Assembly (NCBI GenBank): GCA_043764095.1
Contig: JAYUKX010000020.1
Span: 6,634 to 70,633, forward strand
DNA length: 64,000 nt
Source: M3007 sp043764095
GTDB taxonomy: Bacteria > Bacteroidota > Bacteroidia > Chitinophagales > Saprospiraceae
Direction: 5' to 3'
Both the position numbers and the translations under genes were made by a program. Positions 50,499 through 59,434 of this stretch are shown in pieces. A model generated the notes under the pieces. The model was given only the letters and a program-made list of their open reading frames with translations. It was not told where the DNA came from and did no database searches. Numbering within the stretch: position 1 is the stretch's first letter; each line of letters begins with the position of its first letter.

Positions 50499-51368
50499 AT
50501 GAGGCAACTAAAAATAACGAAGTCCATTACCAATCGCGAGAGTCAGTCGCTAGAGAAATATCTTCAGGAAATTGGAAAAGTGGACCTTCTTACCCCCGAA
50601 GAAGAGGTAGATTTGGCAAAACGAATTAAGCAAGGAGACCAAATCGCTTTGGAAAAATTGACCAAAGCCAATCTTCGTTTCGTGGTTTCAGTTGCAAAAC
50701 AATACCAAAATCAAGGTCTTAGCCTTTCAGATTTGATTAATGAAGGCAATCTTGGTTTGATCAAAGCCGCACAACGTTTTGATGAAACGCGTGGTTTTAA
50801 ATTTATCTCTTACGCCGTTTGGTGGATCCGTCAAAGTATCCTTCAGGCATTGGCCGAGCAAAGCCGTATTGTTCGCCTTCCGTTGAATAAAGTAGGTTCG
50901 CTCAATAAAATTAATAAGGCGTTCTCCGAATTGGAGCAGCAGTACGAACGCGAACCATCGGCAGAAGAATTGGCCGATTTGCTCGAAATCACCACCGATG
51001 AAGTAGAAACTACCCTTGGTGTGGCCGCCCGCCACGTATCTATGGATGCGCCATTCGTAGAAGGTGAAGATAATTCACTGCTCGATGTATTGGAAAATAC
51101 CGCTATGCCAGGTACCGATCAGCACTTGGAATACGCCGACTCACTGCGCCGCGAAATCGAGCGTTCTTTGGGTACACTTACCGACCGCCAAGCCGATGTT
51201 ATCAAATTGTATTTTGGCTTAGGTATCGAACACCCGATGTCTTTAGAAGATATTGGTGATAAATTTGGGTTGACACGTGAGCGTGTACGCCAAATTAAAG
51301 ACAAGGCCATCAATAAGTTGCGCGCTACTAATCGCAGCAAATTATTGAAAAACTACCTTGGTGCTTAA
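50499..51368 (+). CDS. rpoD: RNA polymerase primary sigma factor RpoD
   Basis: A 289-residue primary sigma factor, the short type of Bacteroidota that lacks the long N-terminal and non-conserved regions. Region 1.2/2.1 starts SLEKYLQEIGKVDLLTPEEE. Region 2.3-2.4 contains KFISYAVWWIRQSILQALAEQSR, the -7 (-10) recognition helix. Region 3 follows. Region 4.2 is SLEDIGDKFGLTRERVRQIKDKAINKLR, for -33 (-35) recognition. It directs RNA polymerase to TAnnTTTG promoters such as its own. An RsmB-type methyltransferase gene begins 6 nt downstream and is probably co-transcribed. Confidence 0.97.
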   Translation: MRQLKITKSITNRESQSLEKYLQEIGKVDLLTPEEEVDLAKRIKQGDQIALEKLTKANLRFVVSVAKQYQNQGLSLSDLINEGNLGLIKAAQRFDETRGFKFISYAVWWIRQSILQALAEQSRIVRLPLNKVGSLNKINKAFSELEQQYEREPSAEELADLLEITTDEVETTLGVAARHVSMDAPFVEGEDNSLLDVLENTAMPGTDQHLEYADSLRREIERSLGTLTDRQADVIKLYFGLGIEHPMSLEDIGDKFGLTRERVRQIKDKAINKLRATNRSKLLKNYLGA

Positions 51369-51374
51369 TTCGGG

Positions 51375-52634
51375 ATGTTTGTAAGAACCCATCCATCCGC
51401 TCCTAATTTTCATATTCATCCGCTCTTGGTACGCGCCGTTGCCGAGGCTTTACAGCGTATTTTTAACGATCAGCAGTACGCCGATAAGGTGATTGAATAC
51501 GCCTTGCGCTCCAATCCCAAAGCGGGTAGCCGCGATCGGTCGTTTATTGCCGAAACGACGTACGAAGTGGTGCGTTACTACCGTTTGTTGGTGGAACTAT
51601 TTGGGCGTAAACCCAAAGTAGAAGCCGATTATTGGCAAATTATTGGTATTTATTTACTCACCCGCCATTTGCGGAATAGCAAAGAAGCCCCTGTTGAACT
51701 CCCCGAATGGCGCGAGTTTAACCCCATACGCCCCAATGCTATTTTTGAAAAATACAAGGAATTGGCCCAAAACCGTCCAATTCGCGAAAGTATTCCCGAT
51801 TGGATGGATCAATTGTGCGTTGCCGAATTGGGCGCATCATGGGATAAAACGCTGCAAAACCTGAATGTGCCTGCGGTAGTGGTTTTGCGCACCAATACAC
51901 TCAAAACCACCCGCGATGCCCTACAAAAGGCACTAGAAGCAGAAAATATTGAAACCCAAGCAGTTGGCCATGCAGATGCTTTAAAACTGACGATCCGCAA
52001 GAATGTTTTTGCCACTCAAGCCTTTAAAGCGGGTATGTTTGAGGTGCAGGATTATAGCAGTCAAGCCGTTGCGGCCTTGCTGGCACCTAAGCCCGGTATG
52101 CGCGTGGTAGATGCCTGTGCCGGTGGGGGAGGGAAGGCACTTCAATTAGCGGCTTTGATGCAAAATAAGGGCCAATTGATCGCTTTGGATACCCTTTCCT
52201 GGAAACTCGACGAACTCAAAATACGCGCCCGACGTGCCGGTGCAACCAATATTGAAACCCGTGTAATTGAAAACCGAAAGGTCATCAAACGCCTCTACGG
52301 CAAAGCAGATGCGCTTTTACTAGATGTGCCTTGCAGCGGACTCGGTGTACTGCGCCGCAATCCGGATTCTAAGTGGAAACTCACTTTGGAGCAGATCGAA
52401 ACCCTGCGCAATACCCAACAAGAAATCCTGCAATCCTACAGCCCTATTGTAAAGTCGGGCGGTAGTATGGTATATGCCACTTGTAGTATTCTTCCTTCCG
52501 AAAACCGTAACCAAGTCGATACTTTTTTGGCTTCGGAGGCTGGAAAAGACTGGAAACTAGTGGAAGATCGCAGTATTTTGCCGCAAGATGAAGGGTTTGA
52601 TGGCTTTTATTTGTCGCTGCTGATGAAAGGTTAG
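51375..52634 (+). CDS. RsmB/NOP-type RNA m5C methyltransferase
   Basis: A 419-residue SAM-dependent RNA cytosine-5 methyltransferase. The N-terminal ~160 residues are a NusB-like helical RNA-binding domain. The catalytic domain has the SAM-binding VVDACAGGGGKALQLAAL (about 235-252), the DVPCSGLGVLRRNPD motif with C320, and YATCSILPSEN with the nucleophile C370. RsmB modifies 16S rRNA C967 in E. coli; the exact site here is inferred. The gene follows rpoD by 6 nt and is convergent with nspC, 4 nt between stop codons. Confidence 0.92.
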   Translation: MFVRTHPSAPNFHIHPLLVRAVAEALQRIFNDQQYADKVIEYALRSNPKAGSRDRSFIAETTYEVVRYYRLLVELFGRKPKVEADYWQIIGIYLLTRHLRNSKEAPVELPEWREFNPIRPNAIFEKYKELAQNRPIRESIPDWMDQLCVAELGASWDKTLQNLNVPAVVVLRTNTLKTTRDALQKALEAENIETQAVGHADALKLTIRKNVFATQAFKAGMFEVQDYSSQAVAALLAPKPGMRVVDACAGGGGKALQLAALMQNKGQLIALDTLSWKLDELKIRARRAGATNIETRVIENRKVIKRLYGKADALLLDVPCSGLGVLRRNPDSKWKLTLEQIETLRNTQQEILQSYSPIVKSGGSMVYATCSILPSENRNQVDTFLASEAGKDWKLVEDRSILPQDEGFDGFYLSLLMKG

Positions 52635-52638
52635 ACAA

Positions 52639-53784
52639 TCAACTCAACCTATTCTTATAGTCTTTATAACCAAATCGCCTCACCACTTCCAATGCACCAC
52701 CCTCGCGCTGAATCGCCAGACTTGGATGCAATACACCATTAAAAGTCGTAGTTTTTACCATCGTATAATGGATCATATCTTCAAATACGATTTTTTGTCC
52801 AATTTTTAAGGCTTCGGGAAAAGCGTAAGTGTCCATATAATCGCCGCTGAGGCAACTTACGCCACCCAGTCGGTATTGGTGCTTATCTTCCTTGGTTGGT
52901 TCGGCGTTAGCACCTCGTACACGCGGGCGATAAGGCATTTCCAAGGTATCGGGCATGTGCGCCGTGAACGAAGTATTCAAAATCGCGGTTTTCACACCCC
53001 TGTTTTTTACAATATCCAATACGGTAGCCACCAAAACACCTGTGTCCCAAGCAATAGCACTACCCGGTTCGAGTGTAACAGACAGGTTAGGATAGCGGTT
53101 TTTAAAGGCTTTTAGCACCGAAATCAGGTGATCTACATCATATCCAGCACGGGTCATTAAGTGACCGCCACCAAAATTAACCCATTTCAATTGTGGTAAA
53201 AAATGACCAAATTTGGCTTCAAAATGCACCAATGTTTTTTCCAAATCGTAACTACTACTTTCGCAAAGTACATGAAAATGCAAACCTTCCACGCCTTCGG
53301 GTAGTCCTTTTTTGAAATGTTCTTCCGTAGCACCCAATCGGCCAGTCGAATCGCCCGGGTTGTACAGCGCGGTTTCCACGGGTGACCATTCTGGATTAAC
53401 ACGAATGCCCATACTCACGTGTTCGGGGTATTTTTGAACTTTCGACTTGTATTTGTTAAACTGTGCCACCGAGTTGAATGTAACGTGGCTCGAATATTTC
53501 AGAATTTTTGAAAATTCATTCGGGTAGTAAGCGACACAATACGTATGCGCCTTAACCTGCATTTCCTCAAAACAAAGTCGTGCTTCATTTAGCGAAGAAG
53601 CCGTTGCGCTGGGCAAATATTGGCGCACCAATGGAAATGCACTCCACATAGAAAAACCTTTGAAGGCCAAAATAACCGAAACACCCGCTTCTTTTTGAAC
53701 GCGGTTGATCAGTTCGAGGTTGCTGCGGAGCAGGGCTTCATCCAAAACGAAGCAAGGAGATGGTACTTTTTTAATATCGATCAT
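52639..53784 (-). CDS. nspC: Carboxynorspermidine decarboxylase NspC
   Basis: A 381-residue PLP-dependent fold III decarboxylase of the polyamine pathway, making norspermidine or spermidine from its carboxy precursor. The PLP lysine is K42 in ILAFKGFSMW. Other family blocks are PSPCFVLDEALL at the N-terminus, LHFHVLCESSSYDLE, WVNFGGGHLMT, TLEPGSAIAWDTG and the substrate-binding GGVSCLSGDYM near the C-terminus. The partner carboxy(nor)spermidine dehydrogenase gene is not adjacent. The gene is convergent with the RNA methyltransferase gene. Confidence 0.93.
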   Translation of the reverse strand: MIDIKKVPSPCFVLDEALLRSNLELINRVQKEAGVSVILAFKGFSMWSAFPLVRQYLPSATASSLNEARLCFEEMQVKAHTYCVAYYPNEFSKILKYSSHVTFNSVAQFNKYKSKVQKYPEHVSMGIRVNPEWSPVETALYNPGDSTGRLGATEEHFKKGLPEGVEGLHFHVLCESSSYDLEKTLVHFEAKFGHFLPQLKWVNFGGGHLMTRAGYDVDHLISVLKAFKNRYPNLSVTLEPGSAIAWDTGVLVATVLDIVKNRGVKTAILNTSFTAHMPDTLEMPYRPRVRGANAEPTKEDKHQYRLGGVSCLSGDYMDTYAFPEALKIGQKIVFEDMIHYTMVKTTTFNGVLHPSLAIQREGGALEVVRRFGYKDYKNRLS

Positions 53785-53929
53785 AATTCAACCGCAAAGA
53801 AACGGCTTTTGTTTGATTTGTTCTGAAATTGTTTGATTGTCCCTAGTTTTAAAGGGGATACGTTTATATTGATGATATATTTTGAAATTTTAGATAAAGT
53901 ACAATTCCCCAAGTGTGGCAAGACCGGCC

Positions 53930-54135
53930 TTAGAAAAATGCAGGTTTTGCTTGAGTGGAGGCGGATGAAGCCAAAAAGTGTTTGAGCCAAACGGATTTTA
54001 CGGCGCTTGCGCCCGTCTAAATGTCCGGCGAGTTTTTTTTGGCGCCGCCGGAGCGAGGAAGCAAAAGCACCGCATTTTTCGTCAGCCGAAGCGTTTTTTG
54101 CTTACTCTTTTTTTCGCTAAAAAAAGTAAGAAGTA
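53930..54135. repeat. Intergenic repeat block with a frozen peptide-like tail
   Basis: A GC-rich block (about 53,930-54,090, with CGGCGCTTGCGCCCG and GGCGCCGCCGGAGCG) runs into CCGAAGCGTTTTTTGCTTAC and a hairpin at 54,101-54,130 (CTTACTCTTTTTTT against AAAAAAAGTAAG). One frame reads KRFLLTLFFAKKSKK and stops. Similar GC-rich-then-T-rich blocks are widespread intergenic debris in Bacteroidota genomes. It is not a recognisable gene. The rest of the 553-bp gap before glnS is AT-rich without further features. Confidence 0.65.
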
Positions 54136-54310
54136 GGCATTATTGCACTAAATTTTAATTTTTCAAAATTTGTAAGTAGGCAATACTTTTTTATAGAGAT
54201 AAGTGTACCCTTTTTTACACAAATTTTCAATTTTTTGAAATTTGCAAATGGAGCATACATTTTTTACAAAGAAAAAGTGTGCCCCAAGAATTCCTGATGT
54301 AGAAAAACGC

Positions 54311-54318
54311 TACCTTTG
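54311..54318 (+). promoter_or_regulatory. glnS -7 promoter element
   Basis: TACCTTTG matches the Bacteroidota -7 consensus TAnnTTTG exactly, 20 nt before the ATG at 54338. No strong -33 element is seen. Because transcription from it would start near 54,325, it supports the downstream start codon over the in-frame one at 54242. Confidence 0.55.
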
Positions 54319-54337
54319 CGCCTCGAATAAAGCAAAC

Positions 54338-56008
54338 ATGGAGCATAAAGAAACAGCGGCAGTCAGTGCGCCCGAATCACTGAATTTTATTGAGGAAATT
54401 GTAAAAAACGACCTTGAATCGGGCAAATACCCAAAAGTTTTGACCCGTTTTCCGCCGGAACCGAATGGTTATCTGCATATTGGCCACTGCGCCAGTATTG
54501 TATTGAATTTTGGTACAGCCGAAAAATTTGGCGGTGAAACCAATTTGCGTTTTGACGATACTAATCCAGTAACAGAAGAAACGGAATTTGTGGATGGCAT
54601 TATCCACGATATACAATGGCTGGGTTTTAAACCCGCACGGATTTTGTATGCCTCTGATTATTTTGAGCAATTGTACGAATGGGCAAAAACCTTGATCCAG
54701 CAAGGTAAGGCTTATGTCGATTTTTCTACACCAGAAGAAGTAGCCAAGCAAAAAGGTACACCGACCTCACCAGGCGTGGGTAATCAATACCGCGAAAAAA
54801 GTCCAGAAGAAAATCTAGCGGAGTTTGAAAAAATGAAAAGCGGCGCGTACCCCGATGGGCACTGCACGTTGCGGGCGAAAATCGACATGGCAGCGAATAA
54901 TATGCACATGCGCGATCCGTACTTGTACCGCATCAAACACGCACACCACCACCGCACCGGCGACAAATGGTGTATTTATCCGATGTACGACTGGGCGCAT
55001 GGTCAAAGCGATAGTATCGAAAAAATAACGCATTCGGTGTGTACACTGGAGTTTATTCCGCACCGCGAACTCTACGATTGGTGTATCGATACCTTGGGTA
55101 TTTATCCATCCAAACAATACGAATTTGCACGTGTAAACCTCACTTATACGGTGATGAGCAAACGCAAACTCAAGCAATTGGTACTAGAAAATATCGTGGA
55201 TGGTTGGGACGATCCGCGTATGCCAACGATTGCTGGGATGCGCCGTCGTGGTTTTACGCCGAATAGCCTCAGGGAATTTGTGAAACGTGCAGGTATTGCC
55301 AAACGCGAAAAAATAAATGAAGTGGGCTTGTTGGAATATTGTTTGCGGGAGGATTTGAACAAAACCGCTTTGCGCCGTATTGCGGTGTTGCGCCCTTTGA
55401 AAGTGGTGATTACCAATTTGCCAGAAGGACAAACCGAGTGGATGGAAACCGAAAATAACCCTGAAGATGTATCAACGGGCAAACGCAGCATTGCATTTAC
55501 CCGCGAATTGTATATCGAGCAGGATGATTTTATGGAAAATCCGCCACCTAAATATTTCCGACTTTCTCCGGGTTCGATGACGCGTTTGAAATCGGCATTT
55601 ATCATCCGTTGCGATGAAGCGATCAAGGACAGCGAGGGTCATGTAACCGAATTGCATTGCACGTATTTCCCCGAAAGCCGCTCTGGTCAAGATACTTCGG
55701 GGCTAAAAGTGCAAGGTGTAATACATTGGTTATCAGCAGAACATGCTAAAAAAGCAGAAGTGCGCTTATATGATCGCTTGTTTCAAGTAGAGGATCCTGG
55801 TTCGGAAGACGATTTCAAAAAGAGCGTCAATCCTAACTCACTGGAAATCATCACGGATGCTATGGTAGAGCCGGCATTGTTGGAGAGTAATGAAGGGGAC
55901 CGATTCCAGTTTATGCGTATCGGTTATTTCTGTAAAGATAAATATTGCACACCGGAGCAGCCTGTGTTTAATAGGACGGTGACTTTGAAGGATTCTTGGA
56001 AACCGTAG
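54338..56008 (+). CDS. glnS: Glutaminyl-tRNA synthetase
   Basis: A 556-residue class I aminoacyl-tRNA synthetase that charges tRNA-Gln. The HIGH motif is at 47-50 in FPPEPNGYLHIGHCAS and the KMSKS-like motif is VMSKR at 272-276. The catalytic core is followed by the two C-terminal anticodon-binding beta-barrels (PLKVVITNLPEGQTEW onward). Length matches the family. An in-frame ATG at 54242 would add 32 residues overlapping a promoter-like element, so 54338 is preferred. A strong hairpin terminator follows at 56,050. Confidence 0.96.
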   Translation: MEHKETAAVSAPESLNFIEEIVKNDLESGKYPKVLTRFPPEPNGYLHIGHCASIVLNFGTAEKFGGETNLRFDDTNPVTEETEFVDGIIHDIQWLGFKPARILYASDYFEQLYEWAKTLIQQGKAYVDFSTPEEVAKQKGTPTSPGVGNQYREKSPEENLAEFEKMKSGAYPDGHCTLRAKIDMAANNMHMRDPYLYRIKHAHHHRTGDKWCIYPMYDWAHGQSDSIEKITHSVCTLEFIPHRELYDWCIDTLGIYPSKQYEFARVNLTYTVMSKRKLKQLVLENIVDGWDDPRMPTIAGMRRRGFTPNSLREFVKRAGIAKREKINEVGLLEYCLREDLNKTALRRIAVLRPLKVVITNLPEGQTEWMETENNPEDVSTGKRSIAFTRELYIEQDDFMENPPPKYFRLSPGSMTRLKSAFIIRCDEAIKDSEGHVTELHCTYFPESRSGQDTSGLKVQGVIHWLSAEHAKKAEVRLYDRLFQVEDPGSEDDFKKSVNPNSLEIITDAMVEPALLESNEGDRFQFMRIGYFCKDKYCTPEQPVFNRTVTLKDSWKP

Positions 56009-56049
56009 GATAGTCCTTCCCAAGTGATCCAAATAACAGAATGACCTTA

Positions 56050-56084
56050 TTGTCGGGGCGACTACCCCCGCCCCGACAATTTTC
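56050..56084 (+). terminator. glnS terminator
   Basis: An 11-bp perfect stem TTGTCGGGGCG/CGCCCCGACAA (56,050-56,060 and 56,069-56,079) followed by TTTTC. A weaker outer pair, ACAGAATG (about 56,037) and CATTCTGT (about 56,123), may extend it. Confidence 0.8.
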
Positions 56085-56297
56085 ACACTGCGAAAAAGGC
56101 TTGGCGTTGTTGGGGAAATAGCATTCTGTCGGACCGTGAGCAAGGTTGATAATTGCAATATTGCTTATGTTTTATTCATAAGCCAAATTTATAAGGTCAA
56201 GCCCGAACCGAAGCACAATAAAGAACAAATGTTGAGGCTATATTCGTCAAGCCCCAATAATGCCAAACCTAATGTTGCACGTTCGCCCTTGTTCGTG

Positions 56298-57011
56298 TTA
56301 GATGTCAAAAGTGATAACAACAGGAACGTGGTCACTATATTTTATCCATTCATCAAAGTCACCAATTTCAACTGAGTTTACTTTGTCCAACAAGTCTTTT
56401 GAAGCAAAACAATAGTCAATATGATAAGGTTTGTCTTTGTGTCTGTACATATAAAGCGTTGGATGTTCTTCTGTTCCTTGTGTCTGCTTACGATGTAAAT
56501 GATATGTGCTGAAAATCCCTTTGTCTTCCAAAAATTTTACAACATTCGAGTGATTGCTTTGTCTATGTTTTTTGTCCCAAATTGTGTTGCTGTTAAAGTC
56601 ACCAACAAGAATTGTTTTCGTGTCTGTAAGCAAGTTTTTGTAATGATGTACTGCTTTCCAAACTTGTTCAATATATTGTCCATCTCTGTCTGTTGGATTG
56701 TTAGCCCAAATTGCAAATAAATTAAAGTCAAATTGTCCACCAGTTACAGCAATTGGAATAATCATTTGTAAGTCTTGGTTGTGATTGTCAAGAACTGTGA
56801 AACGAAAATTACTGAATGAAAATATTGCAAGTCCTTTGTTTTGATTTTTACCAAACCATAAAATGTCCGTGGGCTTTGGTGTGTCAATTGGGAATAATAA
56901 TTTGTCAGGATGCTCACACTCTGGAACAATTAAGATGTCGGGCTTGTATGTTAGAATAAAGTCAGCCTTTTTTCTGAAAGCCATATTACAGTTCCAAGTT
57001 ATAATTCTCAT
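56298..57011 (-). CDS. Endonuclease/exonuclease/phosphatase-family protein
   Basis: A 237-residue EEP-superfamily protein. Catalytic motifs are ITWNCNMAF (N-terminal Asn), VPECE (metal-binding Glu), LVGDFNSN, HIDYCFAS and SDHVPVVI (catalytic His), so the core is complete. The fold cuts DNA, RNA or phosphoesters of small molecules; specificity cannot be read. No signal peptide is present. Its start overlaps the stop of the upstream 121-residue gene by 4 nt (ATGA), so the two form an operon. Confidence 0.85.
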   Translation of the reverse strand: MRIITWNCNMAFRKKADFILTYKPDILIVPECEHPDKLLFPIDTPKPTDILWFGKNQNKGLAIFSFSNFRFTVLDNHNQDLQMIIPIAVTGGQFDFNLFAIWANNPTDRDGQYIEQVWKAVHHYKNLLTDTKTILVGDFNSNTIWDKKHRQSNHSNVVKFLEDKGIFSTYHLHRKQTQGTEEHPTLYMYRHKDKPYHIDYCFASKDLLDKVNSVEIGDFDEWIKYSDHVPVVITFDI

Positions 57012-57373
57012 TTATAGAAATGTCGTTTTAGGGTGACGTGCAACTCATAAATATACGCACCTTTTGAAGGCACACACAAAAATAGGGCATCATCAACGTC
57101 ATTTTTGTTAATTGTAGATATTTTTTCACTTGTAGGATGAAAATTATGACTATCGGTAAGTATGTATTGTGTTTGATTTGTATATTTTTTTAATTCAGAT
57201 AGTCGTTTAGTTTGTCTATACCAACCAAACTTAGGTTCTTTTATTGATTCTTCCAGCTCTTTAATTTCATTTAATAAATCTTCATAAGACAAACTATTCT
57301 TTGTCTCTCTTAGAAGAGAATATGTTTCAATATATTCATACTGAATATTTTTTATGTAGTCTTTTATTTTCAT
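57008..57373 (-). CDS. Hypothetical protein, partner of EEP gene
   Basis: A 121-residue protein, probably cytoplasmic, mostly helical in its first half (YEDLLNEIKELEESIKEPKFGWYRQTKRLSELKKY) and with a conserved-looking C-terminal segment DALFLCVPSKGAYIYELHVTLKRHF. No family is recognised. It overlaps the EEP gene by 4 nt and must be translated with it. A broken copy of its C-terminal codons lies at 58,012-58,066. Confidence 0.6.
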   Translation of the reverse strand: MKIKDYIKNIQYEYIETYSLLRETKNSLSYEDLLNEIKELEESIKEPKFGWYRQTKRLSELKKYTNQTQYILTDSHNFHPTSEKISTINKNDVDDALFLCVPSKGAYIYELHVTLKRHFYK

Positions 57374-57436
57374 GCGCTCAAAATACTTGCTGTTAACGGT
57401 TTAGCAAACGCTTGTTAGCACTCGTTTTTTCTTGTT

Positions 57437-58000
57437 TTAATGATACCATCTGTCTTTCAATTGCCTAAAATTCCCGTTTGGCATTTCGTTTTTTGTCCAA
57501 TAGGTAATACCTAGTCTCACGTCTAAAAAGCTCCATAGTTCATAGTAAATTCCATTTTTTGATTTTAAAATCATATAAACGTTCAGATCTTGTCTTAATT
57601 TAATAAGGTTGTCTTTTTCATTTTGAGTCAATAGATTTTCCTTGTCTGTGATTTCATCATTTAAGATAATAATTTCTCCTGGTTTGTCTTTAAGTATATT
57701 GTTTACCTGCACTAACTCTTTATCATTACTATTCAAATAAATCAAATAAGAATTTTTAATTAAAATCGGCTCCGTAAGCCATTGAATTGTTCCTGCAAGC
57801 AAAACAACTAATGTCCAAACTACTCTTGATTTAGCGGTTTCTTTTCCAAACAGAATTATCAGGTAAAAAATTATGGATACAAAGAGTCCAAACAGCAAAA
57901 GTATTTGATATGTTCCTTGTTGTCGTCCAAAAAACAAAAAACTGATTATTGTTGAAAATAATCCTAAAGTCAGTCCTATACGCTTAGTTTTTCCGGTCAT
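57437..58000 (-). CDS. Membrane protein of unknown function
   Basis: A 187-residue membrane protein with three hydrophobic helices in the first half (about 7-25, 30-50, 57-77), then a soluble C-terminal part rich in Asn, Lys and Asp (about 80-187, ending WSFLDVRLGITYW). ATG 58000 is chosen because the longer frame (58051) runs through the remnant of another gene. No family is recognised. It is on the same strand as the EEP pair, with 64 nt between. Confidence 0.6.
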   Translation of the reverse strand: MTGKTKRIGLTLGLFSTIISFLFFGRQQGTYQILLLFGLFVSIIFYLIILFGKETAKSRVVWTLVVLLAGTIQWLTEPILIKNSYLIYLNSNDKELVQVNNILKDKPGEIIILNDEITDKENLLTQNEKDNLIKLRQDLNVYMILKSKNGIYYELWSFLDVRLGITYWTKNEMPNGNFRQLKDRWYH

Positions 58001-58011
58001 TTTAAAATGAG

Positions 58012-58066
58012 AGTTAACTAATAAACATAAGCACCTTTTGACGGTACACACAAAAACAGGGCATTT
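58012..58066 (-). pseudogene. Remnant of the 121-residue protein gene C-terminus
   Basis: Read on the minus strand this stretch encodes NALFLCVPSKGAYVY and stops, matching DALFLCVPSKGAYIY of the intact gene at 57,008-57,373. The DNA match covers 43 bp (57,048-57,090) with 5 mismatches. No upstream part of the gene is visible, so it is a fragment left by duplication and deletion or by recombination. Confidence 0.7.
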
Positions 58067-58282
58067 AGATCATTTCTGCTGCATGTATGTGCCTATTTTT
58101 TTAAAATACAATAAATAAATGTTTTGTGATAGCAGCAAGTGGCTTTTTGATTAAAGAAAATACAAAACGCGAAGTACGCAAGTTTTAATGTTTAATTTTT
58201 AACAATATAAAAATGCGAGGTGCGTATTTTGTGTTGTTTTAGTCGTTATAATACGAAATCTTAATCTTGTCACTCCCTTTTC

Positions 58283-58741
58283 TTAATCTTCCCTATCTTC
58301 TTTTTTCAATTTCTTTGTTTCCAACTCTTCAAATTCCGCAAATTCTGTACCGCTGGAAGCCGCCATTTTTTGAGGATCAAACGAACCAAATCCCCATTGT
58401 TGGCCAAATTCTTTTTGCATTTTTTGGAATTTATTCATCGTGAGTGCACCCAAAAACCAACCAATAGTGATAACAGGTAATAAAGCAACGGCGATAGCGA
58501 TAGAAACAAGACCACTAATCGGGTTTTTTACCAATGCTTCCCAATAACGGGTGAGCGAAGCCGTCACTATTTTATAATTAATAATTAAGGCTAACACCAT
58601 AAAAACGGGGACTGCATACCATAATTTCCAGTATAGCCAATTGAGGGAATAAAATATGCCAATTAAAAGCAACCCGCCAACGATCAAACAGCCGATTCCT
58701 CCAAAACCGCCCGTCTGACGATTACCTGAAATGTATAACAT
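58283..58741 (-). CDS. Small membrane protein with charged tail
   Basis: A 152-residue membrane protein with a glycine-rich N-terminus (GNRQTGGFGGIGCLIVGG), about three helices (about 15-30, 38-60, 75-98) and a charged C-terminal tail (EELETKKLKKEDRED). No family is recognised. An adjacent perfect hairpin lies just upstream (58,763-58,790). The tail could bind other proteins, but nothing more can be said. Confidence 0.65.
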   Translation of the reverse strand: MLYISGNRQTGGFGGIGCLIVGGLLLIGIFYSLNWLYWKLWYAVPVFMVLALIINYKIVTASLTRYWEALVKNPISGLVSIAIAVALLPVITIGWFLGALTMNKFQKMQKEFGQQWGFGSFDPQKMAASSGTEFAEFEELETKKLKKEDRED

Positions 58742-58762
58742 AATATTTGTATTTATATTTTT

Positions 58763-58790
58763 TGCCTAAGTCTTATTATAGACTTAGGCA
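58763..58790. other. Perfect 10-bp hairpin upstream of membrane protein gene
   Basis: TGCCTAAGTC (58,763-58,772) and GACTTAGGCA (58,781-58,790) with an 8-nt loop, between the EVE gene stop and the next start on the minus strand. It may terminate the EVE transcript or act in the leader of the next gene. Confidence 0.5.
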
Positions 58791-58816
58791 GTAATACCAT
58801 TTAAACGTAAAAATGT

Positions 58817-59230
58817 TCAAATAGTAGTTTCGCAAAGGTCTAATAACGTAAAAAACTCGTCAAAACCTATGGGCATGACCGACAAACGTGGGTTTCGGAC
58901 CAATAATAAATCCTGCATAGCCGGATGTGCTTTGATTTCGGCGAGGGTCACTTGCCGTTTGGTGGCTTTATAAGGCTGTAGTTCTACCACCGACCAATCG
59001 CCTTTTTCCGCAGTAGAATCTGGATACGCTTCCGCAGATACCCTAGCGATACCCACAATGGCCAATCCTTCGTTGCTGTGGTAAAATAAGCACAGATCGT
59101 CCACACGCATGGCCCTTAAATTGTTTCTTGCTTGGTAATTGCGTACGCCTTCCCAAACAGTAACGCCGTCGCGTACTAAATCATCGTAACTAAATACAAA
59201 CGGTTCCGATTTTACTAACCAATAGTTCAT
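58817..59230 (-). CDS. EVE-domain protein
   Basis: A 137-residue single-domain EVE protein. The fold belongs to the PUA-like/YTH superfamily and binds modified bases. Signposts are MNYWLVKSEP at the N-terminus, WEGVRNYQARNNLRAMRVDD, LCLFYHSN and GIARVSAEAYPD, then LVRNPRLSVMPIGFDEF. It may recognise modified cytosine in DNA or modified RNA. No partner nuclease is adjacent, so it is the stand-alone housekeeping-type form. Confidence 0.93.
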   Translation of the reverse strand: MNYWLVKSEPFVFSYDDLVRDGVTVWEGVRNYQARNNLRAMRVDDLCLFYHSNEGLAIVGIARVSAEAYPDSTAEKGDWSVVELQPYKATKRQVTLAEIKAHPAMQDLLLVRNPRLSVMPIGFDEFFTLLDLCETTI

Positions 59231-59355
59231 TTTTTACTTTTAGGACGATGTTATCTATCCGGCCACAAAGGTCAATATTACAGTTGGAAATACCAAGTAA
59301 AAATTATGCGCACACACTCAGTACAAGAACATACTACTGGACATTTTTAAATAGT

Positions 59356-59398
59356 TAGTTAGTTATACGATGTCTTGGATGCATCATATAACTAACTA
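59356..59398 (-). terminator. Hairpin downstream of creD
   Basis: Arms of 17 nt (59,356-59,372 and 59,382-59,398, one mismatch, 9-nt loop) with TAGTTAGTTATAC/ATATAACTAACTA. It lies 37 nt beyond the creD stop codon and probably ends the creD operon. Confidence 0.65.
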
Positions 59399-59434
59399 AA
59401 TCATTAAAAATCAATTTATTGCAGTAGTGCCGAT

